Assembly (NCBI GenBank): GCA_964017045.1
Contig: OZ024806.1
Coordinates: 5,290,488 to 5,354,487 of the forward strand
Origin: Omphiscola glabra
Lineage: Eukaryota; Mollusca; Gastropoda; Lymnaeidae
Reading direction: 5' to 3'
DNA: 64,000 nucleotides
Each line of letters opens with the position of its first letter. Position 1 is the stretch's first letter. A program made the position numbers and the translations under genes. Under the pieces are notes generated by a model. That model saw nothing but the letters and a program-made list of their open reading frames with translations. It made no database searches and was not told where the DNA came from. Shown here one piece after another: positions 35,383 to 50,300 of this stretch.

Positions 35383-38300
35383 TTATTTATTTTGAATGAG
35401 ATCTATGGACGGGGGACGCAATGGTATTTTACCAAGCTGAAAAGACTGTGCATTAAAAGCTTCTTTTTCTTGATCTGTTAAATCTGACATCAGCGTATAG
35501 CATCCAGAAAATGCATCCATTGCAGTCACATAAGGAGGAACAGGCGGTCCTTTACCAAAGAGCCCTCCGCTGTTCTGATGTCCTCCTTGGTTAATTGGAT
35601 TCTTGGCATGTTGGTTACCAAATAAAGTTCCTGTTTGTTGGCCAGTGTTAGGGCTACTGTTAAAAAATGAGCCGTTTGTAGATGGCCCAAACATGCCCGA
35701 AGTCTGTTGCTGAATGCTGGTGTTATTCCCAAACAGTGATGAAGTATTGGGACCCACAGCAGGTTTCCCAAACTGACCAGGCGCCATTGAAACTGGGCTA
35801 CTGAAGGATCCCCCCACAGGATTACTGCTTTGTTGTTGCGGCCCACTTCCAAACAAACCCGCTTGTGTTGAACTGTCACCACCAAATAAACTTGGAGTTT
35901 GTGAAGAGCTGGTTTGGTTGACAGCACCAAATGAGTTGCTTGATTCAGCCATCTGACCACCAAAGATACTTTTCTGCTCGACAGGTTTACCAAACAAAGA
36001 AGTTCCAGGACTTCCAAATGTTGAATTGTTTGTGCCAGAATTTGAAAAACCCGAGTTACTAGAACCTCCGCCAAACAATGAATTTTGGACATTTATATTT
36101 CCAAATACTGATGAAGCAGTGCCGTGGTTTCCAAAAGCTGTTTGACTTTGATTTCCAAAGCCAGATGCTGCTGACCCAAATGGACTATCTGGTGCTAGAG
36201 TGTTACCACCAAAAATAGAGCCTGTTCCTGTAGGCTTGCCAAAGAGTCCAGAACTGGCTCTAGGTTGAGGACCTGTTCCCCCAGGCTTTCCAAAGAGACT
36301 GATACTGGAACTTGGTTGAGAAAACAAACCCGACTCCTGGGCTGGCCTCGACTGACCAAATAAAGTGGACTGTGTCAATGCACTTTGAAATGAGAAACTT
36401 ACTGTGGAGCCAGCACTGGTGAAGAAAGGGTTAAACAGAGAACACATAAGGATATAATATTATTTCCAACTATTTAAATTTTTATGGTATATTAACAATG
36501 TGATTCTTAATACTGAATAAAAATGATTGAACTGCTATGTGTCAGAGGTCACCAATCTTTCTTGACTGTGGGGCCATAATAAAAATTACATCTGCTAAGA
36601 AAATATTTAAGGAGCTGCAGATTGGGCGAGCAAATGGGAACACCTGGAGTAATATTTTACTTCTAATAATTTAAATTTAGAAACATATTTAAAACAAAAA
36701 TCCCACAAATAACCAACCTTTTCTATGACAATTAGTTGACCACCATTTACAGAACCAACATACATTTCAAAAAAATTATTCTCTCACTGGAATATTTGAT
36801 TATATTTGTTAAAGAAAATTAACATATTATTAAAATAATAAATTGCTTCAATTAGCCAAGTTAATTTGCAAATGAAATATAAGAAAAAAATATGCTAAAC
36901 TTGAATTCATAGACAAGACAATATATTTGATTTACACACTTGAATAATTTTTGTCAAAGTATACATTTTCTTTTGCACAGTACATTTTTATGTAGCCGTA
37001 AATTTTTTCAATATGAAATATATTTCAGTGTTTTGGATATTGATTAGGTCGGTTCTTGAAGCTGGAGTGTCTGTGTCCAATGTTTTTTTACAAAGTCCCT
37101 AACTAGCAGCTCAAACTTGAATGTATAATGACACATCACTATTATTGCATTTTAACATGGTATGACCTATCTTGCTGCATTGCTCTACATATAAGGTTAT
37201 GTCAATAAACTTATCTAAACATTTCAAAGTGAAATGCCCTACCTTGCGGCAATGTTCTTCCTTGCATCTTCAAGAAATGACATCTGAGGAAATTATTAAA
37301 ATGATAGCTTTGAACAGTAAAATCGTTTAGGGTCAATAGTTACTAAATGTTTAAAACTCTAAAAAATAACTTGACCTGCATTTGAAATATGAACTATCTT
37401 GGAAAATTTAAATTTACTGTGATCATATCATATATATATATAAATCTATTGCCTCAGGCCTTCCAACCCCCAGTGCATGATACCCTAACGCAGTTACTCT
37501 TGTAACCAGTGAAATATCCTCATCAACACCAGGCACAGAAACATTGCAAATCCCATCTACATTCATAGGAGCCAAAATGATCAATAAATTTATCGTGGGC
37601 CCTTAATATATAGAAGAAAAAGAAGAAGAAAGTTTTTTTTTCATCTCTTATATGAATTACATGGGAAGAGTAGCAATTTTTCATTTATTTTAACACATTT
37701 CAAAAATTGTATTGATATAGTTTAATCTATCATACCCTTTGTGTCAGATGCTGAAAAATAATTACTACTGTGAAACAAATGAGAAAAATTTAACAAACCA
37801 GTTTTCTTTTCATATCCATGGTCATGTGCTTTAGCTGATTCCTTTTGTTGGCAAATTCATTTTGTAAGGTTTGATATTTTTGAATCTGCAGAAAGAAAAT
37901 TAAATAAAAGAATGAAGCTTTGAATAAAAGAAATTGATATAAATAAAGTATAAAGAGAGAAAAGAAATGCAGATATTGAAATTCAAAAAATAAATAAACT
38001 TAAATTGTTAGAAAAGTGAAATCATTGAGAGGCCAGGATTTTTGCAGCCCCCTAATTGACACAAATCTTTGCTGTTGACAGAAAATGCCGCCCTATATCA
38101 TCATATATCATATTGTCACAGATTTGATGGTATTATGAGGTATGGCCCCTACTTATGGTCATGTACCAAGTGGTATTGGTGGTGTAGTGAATAGTACGGA
38201 GCCGTTCTTCTCTGTGATGGTTCACAAGTCCAGGCGTTGAGAAGTACAACGAAGAAAATACAGAACATTAACGAATGATCAAACAACTCCTCAGCAACAG

Positions 38301-41300
38301 TGTTAGATAAATGATGTATTGATAAAGATAACAAATTTAGTAAAGTTTCTTCCCTGACTCTAACACTTGAATAACGGTCTATCACTGGTTCTATCCTCAA
38401 CTAAGTCTAGTCACGCTGCCTCTACAACTTCCTAATCACCGTCCATGAATCTCTGACCTATGTCACGAAGAGTCCTATCTTACATACAATTTCTCTACCA
38501 CCCTAGGTGGTCCAGGATTGTTAGCCATTAACACCTCCATACCCCCCTCATTCCCGGTCAATTAGGAATTTCCGTCGTTAACCCCAAATTATCAATGCCT
38601 TCCCAAAACTAACAGCAATTTAAGTCCATCCTATAAGTTACCTTAATGGAGCTCTGTCCTGTACCCCCGCCCCAGTCATTTGTGACATATAAGTTACCTT
38701 AACAATGGAGCTCTGTCCTGTACCCCCGCCCCAGTCATTTGTGACACATATCATATATCATATCATATATATATTTAAAAGTGAAAATTTGTCTGTTTGT
38801 GCTACAAAGGCTTTTACATGGAAATATCCGCTAGTATATATATATATATATATATATATAATTATATATTTTAATTCCCCCCTCCACCCCATCCTCCTTA
38901 AGCCAATGAGAAAAATACTATGAATTTTCTTTCTGTTTATTTACACCACTTTCTGTTGGAAATAAGGAAAGAAAGTAGAAATATTAAAAAAAAATCAACA
39001 TCCTTGAAATAAATGGCTTAGTTAGTAAATGGCCTGCAGGGGAGGGGTGTTACTAATTGGATAAAAGTGTAAAAGACAAGAGTCGGTGCTAATAATCTTT
39101 AGTAATTTTTAACACCCATCCAAACCTTGTGAAAGGAGGGGTCACAAATCATCCATGACTGCTCAAGGTGGCCCACACTCAAACTAAGCCACCAACTGAG
39201 AGGACTCTCCACTGATAAAATAAAGTTATATACCTATTGGTACCAAGACTTACATAGGATTGCATAGTGTCTGTCTTTAAAGACTGGTAAGCGTCCCATC
39301 GCAGTTCTTCCATGCTCATGTCATAGAACTCTGGAATTTGGAACAAATAAAGAACAACTATAAGATATGAGCCAAATTTACCATAAGTAAATGCCATTGA
39401 AATAATTTACTAAAATTTGTTAATGATTTTTATTTAAAAATTAAATTTAACTTTACCAAATCAGTAATCATTTCATATCATATATATATATATATATATA
39501 AAAGTGAAAATTTGTTTGTTTGTCTGTTTGTTCCACAAACTTGGCACATATATCCATCATTATCTGGAAAGAAGTCTTAAGGAGTTATGAACTTTTTACA
39601 ACATTCCGTTTAAGGCCCGGGGCCCAAAATGTTGTTTTTTCCAAAATAAACTATATAAATAAAAGTAACAACAAATACTCTTACATGAGTAGATGGATCT
39701 TGACCAAACTTAGTACACATACATGAGTAGATGGATCTTGACCAAACTTAGTACACATACATGAGTAGATGGATCTTGACCAAACTTAGTACACATACAT
39801 GAGTAGATGGATCTTGACCAAACTTAGTACACATACATGAGTAGATGGATCTTGACCAAACTTAGTACACATACATGAGTAGATGGATCTTGACCAAACT
39901 TAGTACACATACATGAGTAGATGGATCTTGACCAAACTTAGTACACATACATGAGTAGATGGATCTTGACCAAACTTAGTACACATATATGAGTAGATGG
40001 ATCTTGACCAAACTTAGTACACATACATGAGTAGATGGATCTTGACCAAACTTAGTACACTTACATGAGTAGATGGATCTTGACCAAACTTAGTACACAT
40101 ACATGAGTAGATGGATCTTGACCAAACTTAGTACACATACATGAGTAGATGGATCTTGACCAAACTTAGTACACTTACATGAGTAGATGGATCTTGACCA
40201 AACTTAGTACACTTACATGAGTAGATGGATCTTGACCAAACTTAGTACACATACATGAGTAGATGGATCTTGACCAAACTTAGTACACATACATGAGTAG
40301 ATGGATCTTGACCAAACTTAGTACACATACATGAGTAGATGGATCTTGACCAAACTTAGTACACATACATGAGTAGATGGATCTTGACCAAACTTAGTAC
40401 ACATACATGAGTAGATGGATCTTGACCAAACTTAGTACACATACATGAGTAGATGGATCTTGACCAAACTTAGTACACATACATGAGTAGATGGATCTTG
40501 ACCAAACTTAGTACACATACATGAGTAGATGGATCTTGACCAAACTTAGTACACTTACATGAGTAGATGGATCTTGACCAAACTTAGTACACATACACGA
40601 GAAGATGGATCTTGACCAAACTTAGTTCACATACATGAGTAGATGGATCTTGACCAAACTTAGTACACATACATGAGTTGATGGATCTTGACCAAACTTA
40701 GTACACATACATGAGAAGATGGATCTTGACCAAACTTAGTACACATACATGAGTAGATGGATCTTGACCAAACTTAGTACACATACATGAGTAGATGGAT
40801 CTTGACCAATTTTAGTACACATACATGAGTAGATGGATCTTGACCAAACTTAGTACACATACATGAGTAGATGGATCTTGACCAAACTTAGTACACATAC
40901 ATGAGTAGATGGATCTTGACCAAACTTAGTACACATACATGAGTAGATGGATCTTGACCAAACTTAGTACACTTACATGAGTAGATGGATCTTGACCAAA
41001 CTTAGTACACACACATGAGTAGATGGATCTTGACCAAACTTAGTACACATACATGAGTAGATGGATCTTGACCAAACTTAGTACACATACATGAGTAGAT
41101 GGATCTTGACCAAACTTAGTACACATACATGAGTAGATGGATCTTGACCAAACTTAGTACACATACATGAGTAGATGGATCTTGACCAAACTTAGTACAC
41201 ATACATGAGTAGATGGATCTTGACCAAACTTAGTACACATACATGAGTAGATGGATCTTGACCAAACTTAGTACACATACATGAGTAGATGGATCTTGAC

Positions 41301-44300
41301 CAAACTTAGTACACATACATGAGAAGATGGATCTTGACCAAACTTAGTACACATACATGAGTAGATGGATCTTGACCAAACTTAGTACACATACATGAGT
41401 AGATGGATCTTGACCAAACTTAGTACACATACATGAGAAGATGGATCTTGACCAAACTTAGTACACATACATGAGTAGATGGATCTTGACCAAACTTAGT
41501 ACACTTACATGAGTAGATGGATCTTGACCAAACTTAGTACACATACATGAGTAGATGGATCTTGACCAAACTTAGTACACTTACATGAGTAGATGGATCT
41601 TGACCAAACTTAGTACACTTACATGAGTAGATGGATCTTGACCAAACTTAGTACACATACATGAGTAGATGGATCTTGACCAAACTTAGTACACATACAT
41701 GAGTAGATGGATCTTGACCAAACTTAGTACACATATATGAGTAGATGGATCTTGACCAAACTTAGTACACATACATGAGTAGATGGATCTTGACCAAACT
41801 TAGTACACATACATGAGTAGATGGATCTTGACCAAACTTAGTACACTTACATGAGTAGATGGATCTTGACCAAACTTAGTACACATACATGAGTAGATGG
41901 ATCTTGACCAAACTTAGTACACTTACATGAGTAGATGGATCTTGACCAAACTTAGTACACATACATGAGAAGATGGATCTTGACCAAACTTAGTACACTT
42001 ACATGAGTAGATGGATCTTGACCAAACTTAGTACACATACATGAGAAGATGGATCTTGACCAAACTTAGTACACATACATGAGTAGATGGATCTTGACCA
42101 AACTTAGTACACATACATGAGTAGATGGATCTTGACCAAACTTAGTACACATACATGAGAAGATGGATCTTGACCAAACTTAGTACACATACATGAGTAG
42201 ATGGATCTTGACCAAACTTAGTACACATACATGAGTAGATGGATCTTGACCAAACTTAGTACACATATATGAGTAGATGGATCTTGACCAAACTTAGTAC
42301 ACATACATGAGTAGATGGATCTTGACCAAACTTAGTACACATACATGAGTAGATGGATCTTGACCAAACTTAGTACACTTACATGAGTAGATGGATCTTG
42401 ACCAAACTTAGTACACATACATGAGTAGATGGATCTTGACCAAACTTAGTACACTTACATGAGTAGATGGATCTTGACCAAACTTAGTACACATACATGA
42501 GAAGATGGATCTTGACCAAACTTAGTACACTTACATGAGTAGATGGATCTTGACCAAACTTAGTACACATACATGAGAAGATGGATCTTGACCAAACTTA
42601 GTACACATACATGAGTAGATGGATCTTGACCAAACTTAGTACACATACATGAGTAGATGGATCTTGACCAAACTTAGTACACATACATGAGAAGATGGAT
42701 CTTGACCAAACTTAGTACACATACATGAGTAGATGGATCTTGACCAAACTTAGTACACATACATGAGTAGATGGATCTTGACCAAACTTAGTACACATAC
42801 ATGAGTAGATGGATCTTGACCAAACTTAGTACACTTACATGAGTAGATTGATCTTGACCAAACTTAGTACACATACATGAGTAGATGGATCTTGACCAAA
42901 CTTAGTACACATACATGAGTAGATGGATCTTGACCAAACTTAGTACACATACATGAGTAGATGGATCTTGACCAAACTTAGTACACATACATGAGTAGAT
43001 GGATCTTGACCAAACTTAGTACACATACATGAGTAGATGGATCTTGACCAAACTTAGTACACTTACATGAGTAGATTGATCTTGACCAAACTTAGTACAC
43101 ATACATGAGTAGATGGATCTTTACCAAACTTAGTACACATACATGAGTAGATGGATCTTGACCAAACTTAGTACACATACATGAGTAGATGGATCTTGAC
43201 CAAACTTAGTACACATACATGAGTAGATGGATCTTGACCAAACTTAGTACACATACATGAGTAGATGGATCTTGACCAAACTTAGTACACATACATGAGT
43301 AGATGGATCTTGACCAAACTTAGTACACATACATGAGTAGATGGATCTTGACCAAACTTAGTACACTTACATGAGTAGATGGATCTTGACCAAACTTAGT
43401 ACACATACATGAGTAGATGGATCTTGACCAAACTTAGTACACATACATGAGTAGATGGATCTTGACCAAACTTAGTACACTTACATGAGTAGATGGATCT
43501 TGACCAAACTTAGTACACATACATGAGAAGATGGATCTTGACCAAACTTAGTACACATACATGAGTAGATGGATCTTGACCAAACTTAGTACACATACAT
43601 GAGTAGATGGATCTTGACCAAACTTAGTACACATACATGAGAAGATGGATCTTGACCAAACTTAGTACACTTACATGAGTAGATGGATCTTGACCAAACT
43701 TAGTACACATACATGAGTAGATGGATCTTGACCAAACTTAGTACACATACATGAGTAGATGGATCTTGACCAAACTTAGTACACATACATGAGTAGATGG
43801 ATCTTGACCAAACTTAGTACACTTACATGAGTAGATGGATCTTGACCAAACTTAGTACACATACATGAGTAGATGGATCTTGACCAAACTTAGTACACAT
43901 ACATGAGAAGATGGATCTTGACCAAACTTAGTACACATACATGAGTAGATGGATCTTGACCAAACTTAGTACACATACATGAGTAGATGGATCTTGACCA
44001 AACTTAGTACACATACATGAGTAGATGGATCTTGACCAAACTTAGTACACTTACATGAGTAGATGGATCTTGACCAAACTTAGTACACATACATGAGTAG
44101 ATGGATCTTGACCAAACTTAGTACACATACATGAGTAGATTGATCTTGACCAAACTTAGTACACATACATGAGTAGATGGATCTTGACCAAACTTAGTAC
44201 ACATACATGAGTAGATGGATCTTGACCAAACTTAGTACACATACATGAGTAGATGGATCTTGACCAAACTTAGTACACTTACATGAGTAGATGGATCTTG

Positions 44301-47300
44301 ACCAAACTTAGTACACATACATGAGTAGATGGATCTTGACCAAACTTAGTACACATACATGAGTAGATTGATCTTGACCAAACTTAGTACACTTACATGA
44401 GTAGATGGATCTTGACCAAACTTAGTACACATACATGAGAAGATGGATCTTGACCAAACTTAGTACACATACATGAGTATATGGATCTTGACCAAACTTA
44501 GTACACATACATGAGTAGATGGATCTTGACCAAACTTAGTACACTTACATGAGTAGATGGATCTTGACCAAACTTAGTACACATACACTTTATTATCCAT
44601 ATTCAAATACCAAAGGGTACTGAACTCATAATATCCATCCCTCTGGAGCCGGGGGCCCCATTTCATTTTTCATAAAATATGCTATATATATAAAAATGAA
44701 TGTATGTCTGTATGTATGTATGTCTCATATGCGCTCCCACACCATTCATGCAATTGTGCCAAAACTTTAATTAATTGTTGGCCACCTAACCGGGCATTTA
44801 ACTGTGTCATTACAACACTTATAAAATGTTCCTTTTTGGCCGTTGGCCCATAATTTGTTTTTTTTTCTTATACGAGCTTTGTAAAAAATATTTCCGTCTG
44901 TGCTCCTACACCATTGATCCAAATGCGCTAAATCTTTGGTGAGATGTTGCGAGCACGCCCACAAAGGTTTGAGAATAATTATAACTGTTTTAAAATATTC
45001 CGTTTTGTGCCAGGGGCCTCATGTTCGTTTTTTCGTATATAAGCTATATAAATATAATTTCAAACCGTATGCGCTACGACACCATTCATGTGATTGCGAC
45101 AAAACTTTCTTGAGTGGTCATCCATAACCTCGCGCATTTTACTGAGTCATTACAACACTTTAAAAGTATTCCAACTTTGGCCGTTGGCCCCAATATAGTT
45201 TTTTTTCTTATATGAGCTTTGTAAAAAGTAATTTCGGTATGCGCTCCTATACCATTCATCTGAATGCAATAAAACTTTAGTAAGATGTTTTTCCCACGCC
45301 CGCAAAGCTTTTTGAATTATTACAACCGTTTAAAAATATTCCGTTTTGAGCCAGGGGCCCTATTTTCTATTTTTCCTATATGAGCTATACAAATAAAATT
45401 TCAAACGAATCTAATGCATGGATGGATAGATTTTTAATCAAATACAAATAGCGACATTAAATTGTGTGTGTGACATAATAAGTAGGTTTCTCAAGTAGTT
45501 ACAACACTTTTAAAATAATCCGTTTTTGGCCGTTGGCCCCAAAATCGTTTTTTTTTCTTTTATGAGCTTTGTAAAAAATAATATTCGTATGCGCTCCTAT
45601 ACCATTAATCTGAATGCGATACGACTTTAGTAAGATGTTTCTTTTTTTTTTTTTTTGTTGAATTTTGTGATATAATAAGTAGGTTTCTGAAGTAATACAA
45701 TAATTCTACAATATTCCGTTTGTGGCCGGGGGCCTTAATTCGTTTTCCACCCTTATATTATATATATAATTATCGTATGTATTCCTATACCATTCATCCG
45801 ATTGCGATAAAACTTTGTTGAATTGATATGCGTGAATTGATGTGTGCAGGCCCGCATTAGGTTTCTAAATAAGTACAACCATTTTACAATATTCCGCTTT
45901 GGGCCGGGGGCCTTAAATTCGTTTTTTTTTCTTATATGAGCTATTTAAATATAATGTCAAACAGCTATTGCATAGGTGAGTGGATATAAATTAAATATTA
46001 ACTGTGGCATTTAATTTTGTATATGTGACTTAATAAATAGGTTTCTGAATTAGTACAAATATTTCACAATATTCCTTTTGGGGCCGGGGCCCTAAATTTG
46101 TTTATATGTAATAAATGAGCCAATATAAATATAATTTCAAACAAAGCTATTGCATTGGGGGGGGGGGGGATCAATCGCTAGAAGTTTGGGGACTAAACTG
46201 CATGTGGTAGGCTCCCGCTTCGAAATACCTTCTAATTAATTCGAATACGCACGAGACGGTAAAAGAAATTTGTATATTAAAAGTACTTACAAAAAACATT
46301 ATTAAAACACAAACACTTTATTTCGATGAGTGGCATTGCAACGCATGCCGGGTACTCGCTAGTGCTATATAAATATCAATAGGCTTAAACAACACTTTAG
46401 GTTCTATGTGAATTCATGGAACTATGCATAGCTTGGTAGCAATACCCATCATTGTCCCTATTGATATTGGTGGATTTAAAACTAATAATATCCAATCTAG
46501 AATTTTCCAGAAAATTTTAAAAAGCTATATCTAAGAAATTTGGAACAAATTTTAAATTTTAACTTCATAACTTATCTGAATGATTTTGATAGGGCCCCAT
46601 CTCAGGCAAAACTAATTCGGTACAATTATGGAATGGGCCCCCTGGGGTCCCTCTTTCAACATAAATGTTATATAGTTATAGTAATGCATTTCGTTGTATA
46701 ATTAATCGTATTTGAACAATAATTACTTAGAAACGACATATTTTACATGTTTCCAGGAGGATATTACATTTAATTTAGAATATTCTAGAAAGTTCTATAG
46801 ATCAATAGGCTTAATTCTCCTACATGAATGGATGGATATTGACAAAAGTCAGTACACATACATTTGATTATCCAGGAGGTTATTAACTTTTATCTAGAAC
46901 GTTCCAGAAATTTCTATATAGTTCTACGGGGATATATAAAGGGATATAAAAGCTTATAGTGAAGTTAATGAGATCCAACAGTAAATTGAACCCAACGGTA
47001 ACGCGATCCAATCGGGTAACGTGATCAAACCGGGATCGGGATCCTATCAGGAAATGGGATCCTATTAGAGAAGAGGATCCCACCGGGAAACAGGATACTA
47101 ATGGCATCGGCATCATAACGGGATCGGGATCCCACTCAGATCGGAATCCTATAGGAAAGCTCAAACCTACCGAGATCGGTACCCCACCGGTAACGGGATC
47201 CGACAGCTATCGGGATCCAACCGGTATCAGGATCCCACTAGTATCGTTATCCCACTGATATTGAGATACCACCGGGAATGGAATACCGACAGGATTGGGA

Positions 47301-50300
47301 TCATACTGGAATTGGGATCCAAAGGGATCGGAATGACACTGGGAACTGGTATACTAGCAGCAGCAGGATAATGATGGGATTGGGAGCCCACAGGGATCGG
47401 AATAATTATAAGGCTATAGACTATAGAAGTTCCTTCGTTCTGAATGTTATCCTGGCAAATGCCGGGTATATCCACTAAAAGCAAAATAAAATGAAGTTCT
47501 ACTTTTGTAATTGATTTTAAACTTTCCATATAATAATAATATTATTTAAAAAATATAATATTGGGTTTTAAAACTTTTTTTTTCTAAAACCAGAAGATAC
47601 TGAAGTTTATATATATAAAAAAACTCACTTAGCATGGTGTTTTTTTTGTTTGTTTTGTTACCTGGAATTGAGGGAATATTTGCATCCAAAGACAAACAAG
47701 AAAATGGCCACATCTTTGATTTCTCCCAAATCTCCATCGATTTAGGCAAGTCATCCCTGCAAATCATATCATATCATATATATATATAAAAGTGAAAATT
47801 TGTTTGTTTGTTTGTGGGTCTGTTCCACAAAGGCTTTTACACGGATTGATGGATCTTGACCAAACTTGGCACATATATCCATCATTATCCAGAAGGAACT
47901 CTTAAGGGGTCGAGAACTTTTAATAACATTTCGTGTGGGGCCGGGGGCCCCGAATTCGTTTTTTTCTTATATGAGCTATATAAAAATATTACAAACAAAT
48001 ACTCCTACGTGAATGGATGGATATCGATCAAACTTAGTACACGTACACTTGATTATCCATATTCAAATACCGAAGGGTACTGAACTCATAATATCCATTC
48101 TCCTGGGGCCGGGGGCCCCATTTCATTTTTCCTTATATAAGCTATATAAATATCGATAGGCTTAATACTCCTACATGAATGGATGGATCTTGACCAAACT
48201 TAGTACACGTACACTTGATTATCCATATTCAAATACCGAAGTGTACTGAACTCATAATATCCATTCTCCTGGGGCCTGGGGCCCCATTTCATTTTTCCTT
48301 ATATGAGCTATATAAATAGCGATAGGCTTAATACTTACTACATGAGTTGATGGATTTTGACCGAACTTAGTTCACATACACTTGATTATCCATACTCAAA
48401 TACTAAAGGGTACCGAATTCATAATATCCATTCCTCTGGGGCCGGGGGCCCCATTTAATTTTTCCTTATATAAGCTATATAAATACCAAATGACTTAGAC
48501 AACACTATAGGTTCTATGTGAATTGATGGATATAGGCTTAGCTTTGTTGCAATACACTTCTTAGTCCATATGGAAATAACGGTGGATGTAAAACTAATAA
48601 TATCCAATCTAGAATTTTCCAGAAAGTTCGATAACTTTAATACGCTATATCTATGGCATTATTCAATAGATTTGAATGGGACAAATTTAAAATTGTAACT
48701 TCATAACTTACCTGAATGATTATTATAGGGCCCGATCTCAGGCAAAACTAATTCGGTACAATTATGGAATGGGCCCCCGGGGCCCCTCTTTTAACTTAAA
48801 TGTACTATAGTTATAGAAATTCATTTAGTCGTATAATTTTTCGTATTCGAAGAATAATTATTACTAATAAAAGACTGTTTTTACACAGTTCGGGGAGGAT
48901 AATACATTTAATCTAGAATGTTCCAGAAAGTTCTATAGGTCAATAGGCTTAGATAACACTTTAGTTTTTTTGTGAATTGATGGATATAGGCCTAACGCGG
49001 TAGCAATACACTGCACTGTCCGTTTTTAGATATCGGTGTATTTAAAACTAAGAATATCCAATCTAGAATTTTCCAGAAGGTTCGATATCATTAAAAAGCT
49101 AAATCTATGTCAGGACCAACTCAGGAAATGGGATAACATTGTAAAGGAGGGTCCTTAGATGAAACGGGATCCCAAAGAGAACAGTATCCTAACGGGATCT
49201 GTAGGCCACCGGGATCGGGGTCCTAATGCAATCCCGGGCCACGCCGGGTATATCGGCTAGTATTAAATAAATTGAAAAGTGAATTTGTGTCTTGGGACTA
49301 AACTAACCTATTTAATTGCATCATTAGTATTCTTGAGAGAAAATCACATATATATATATATATTAGGCTGCACCTATTGGTACCCGAGTACCTATAGCCG
49401 AGTGGCTCGGTATAAATTAAATGGCTTCGGGCCCGGTGTGTGTTAACAATATTAACATTAGTATTATGAGAATTTACAAAAAAAAATGTTTTTTTCTCCG
49501 TTATTTTATAGATTGATAGTTTTATTCTATTTTTTTTTTTTTTCGTTTTGCTTTGTTAAATTTCTTAGTAGCGGTAGTTTTTTTTAAAAATCTTCTTTTT
49601 TAGTTTAAGCCATGTACGTAGATCAATTTGTTTAAATCTAGTAATCAAGATGATAAAGATACATTTATTATTTTCATTTCAATTTTAGAATTGTAATAAT
49701 ATTAATATAATTATTAAAATTAAATCCTTTATTTAAAATTATTTATGTGTATTGTTTTAGTTAAAATTAAAAGATTTAATCACACAGTACTTTATGAATT
49801 ATTTAGGTATTTTAAATAATGAAAATTTCATTCATAATGAATTAATTTCAACTATTGCTCTAAAGAGAGCTTGGCTTAATCAGAACAAAACCACCAATTT
49901 TAAACCTTTTCCTTGGCACTGGGAGTCATACATGCGGACACTGATTGTTTTTCCTGATATCTCGAATCTCCTTTCAACAATCTTTCTCATACTTGACCTA
50001 ATTCACAAGGTAGTTGGAATGAATATCTTAAAGGATGCAATTGTATAAAGCATTAGAAAGAGACTTATTTTTGGAGGGCTAGTCTTTTTTTCCTACCACA
50101 TATCTGTCTACTGGGTCTAACACACCGGTGCATATTTTGAGAAACAATTTTCCCAAACAATGGAATTCTCTGCCACTACACATTCGCAATATACCAATGA
50201 CCCAGGCCCTCAAAACACATCTCTTTAAACTCTACCATCCCGACTGATTCCTCCCCCTGACCGATAAACGAAGCTGCTGGCTGCCATCCATGGCTTGTCA

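Larger units (their letters stand above)
39481..47478 (+). mobile_element. Helitron-like element 1 (8 kb, non-autonomous)
   Basis: The 5' end TAAAAGTGAAAATTTG after (TA)n and the 3' end GCCGGGTATATCCACTAA match the complete copy at 47771-49260. Shared interior blocks include GGGGCCGGGGGCCCC-like motifs, AAGCTATATAAATA and a GGGATC-rich segment before the 3' end. It is enlarged by a 4.9-kb satellite and by a second, nested element. No Rep/helicase coding was seen. It occupies nearly all of NUP42 intron 3 (39331-47661). Confidence 0.6.

Noticed and set aside
39683..44584. CRISPR array or centromeric satellite
   Set aside because: No spacers, so not CRISPR. It lies within an intron and inside a Helitron-like element, so a centromere is unlikely from this evidence.
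49794..50048. 84-codon open frame
   Set aside because: AT-rich, no recognised motif, within transposon DNA; could be chance or an unknown remnant.
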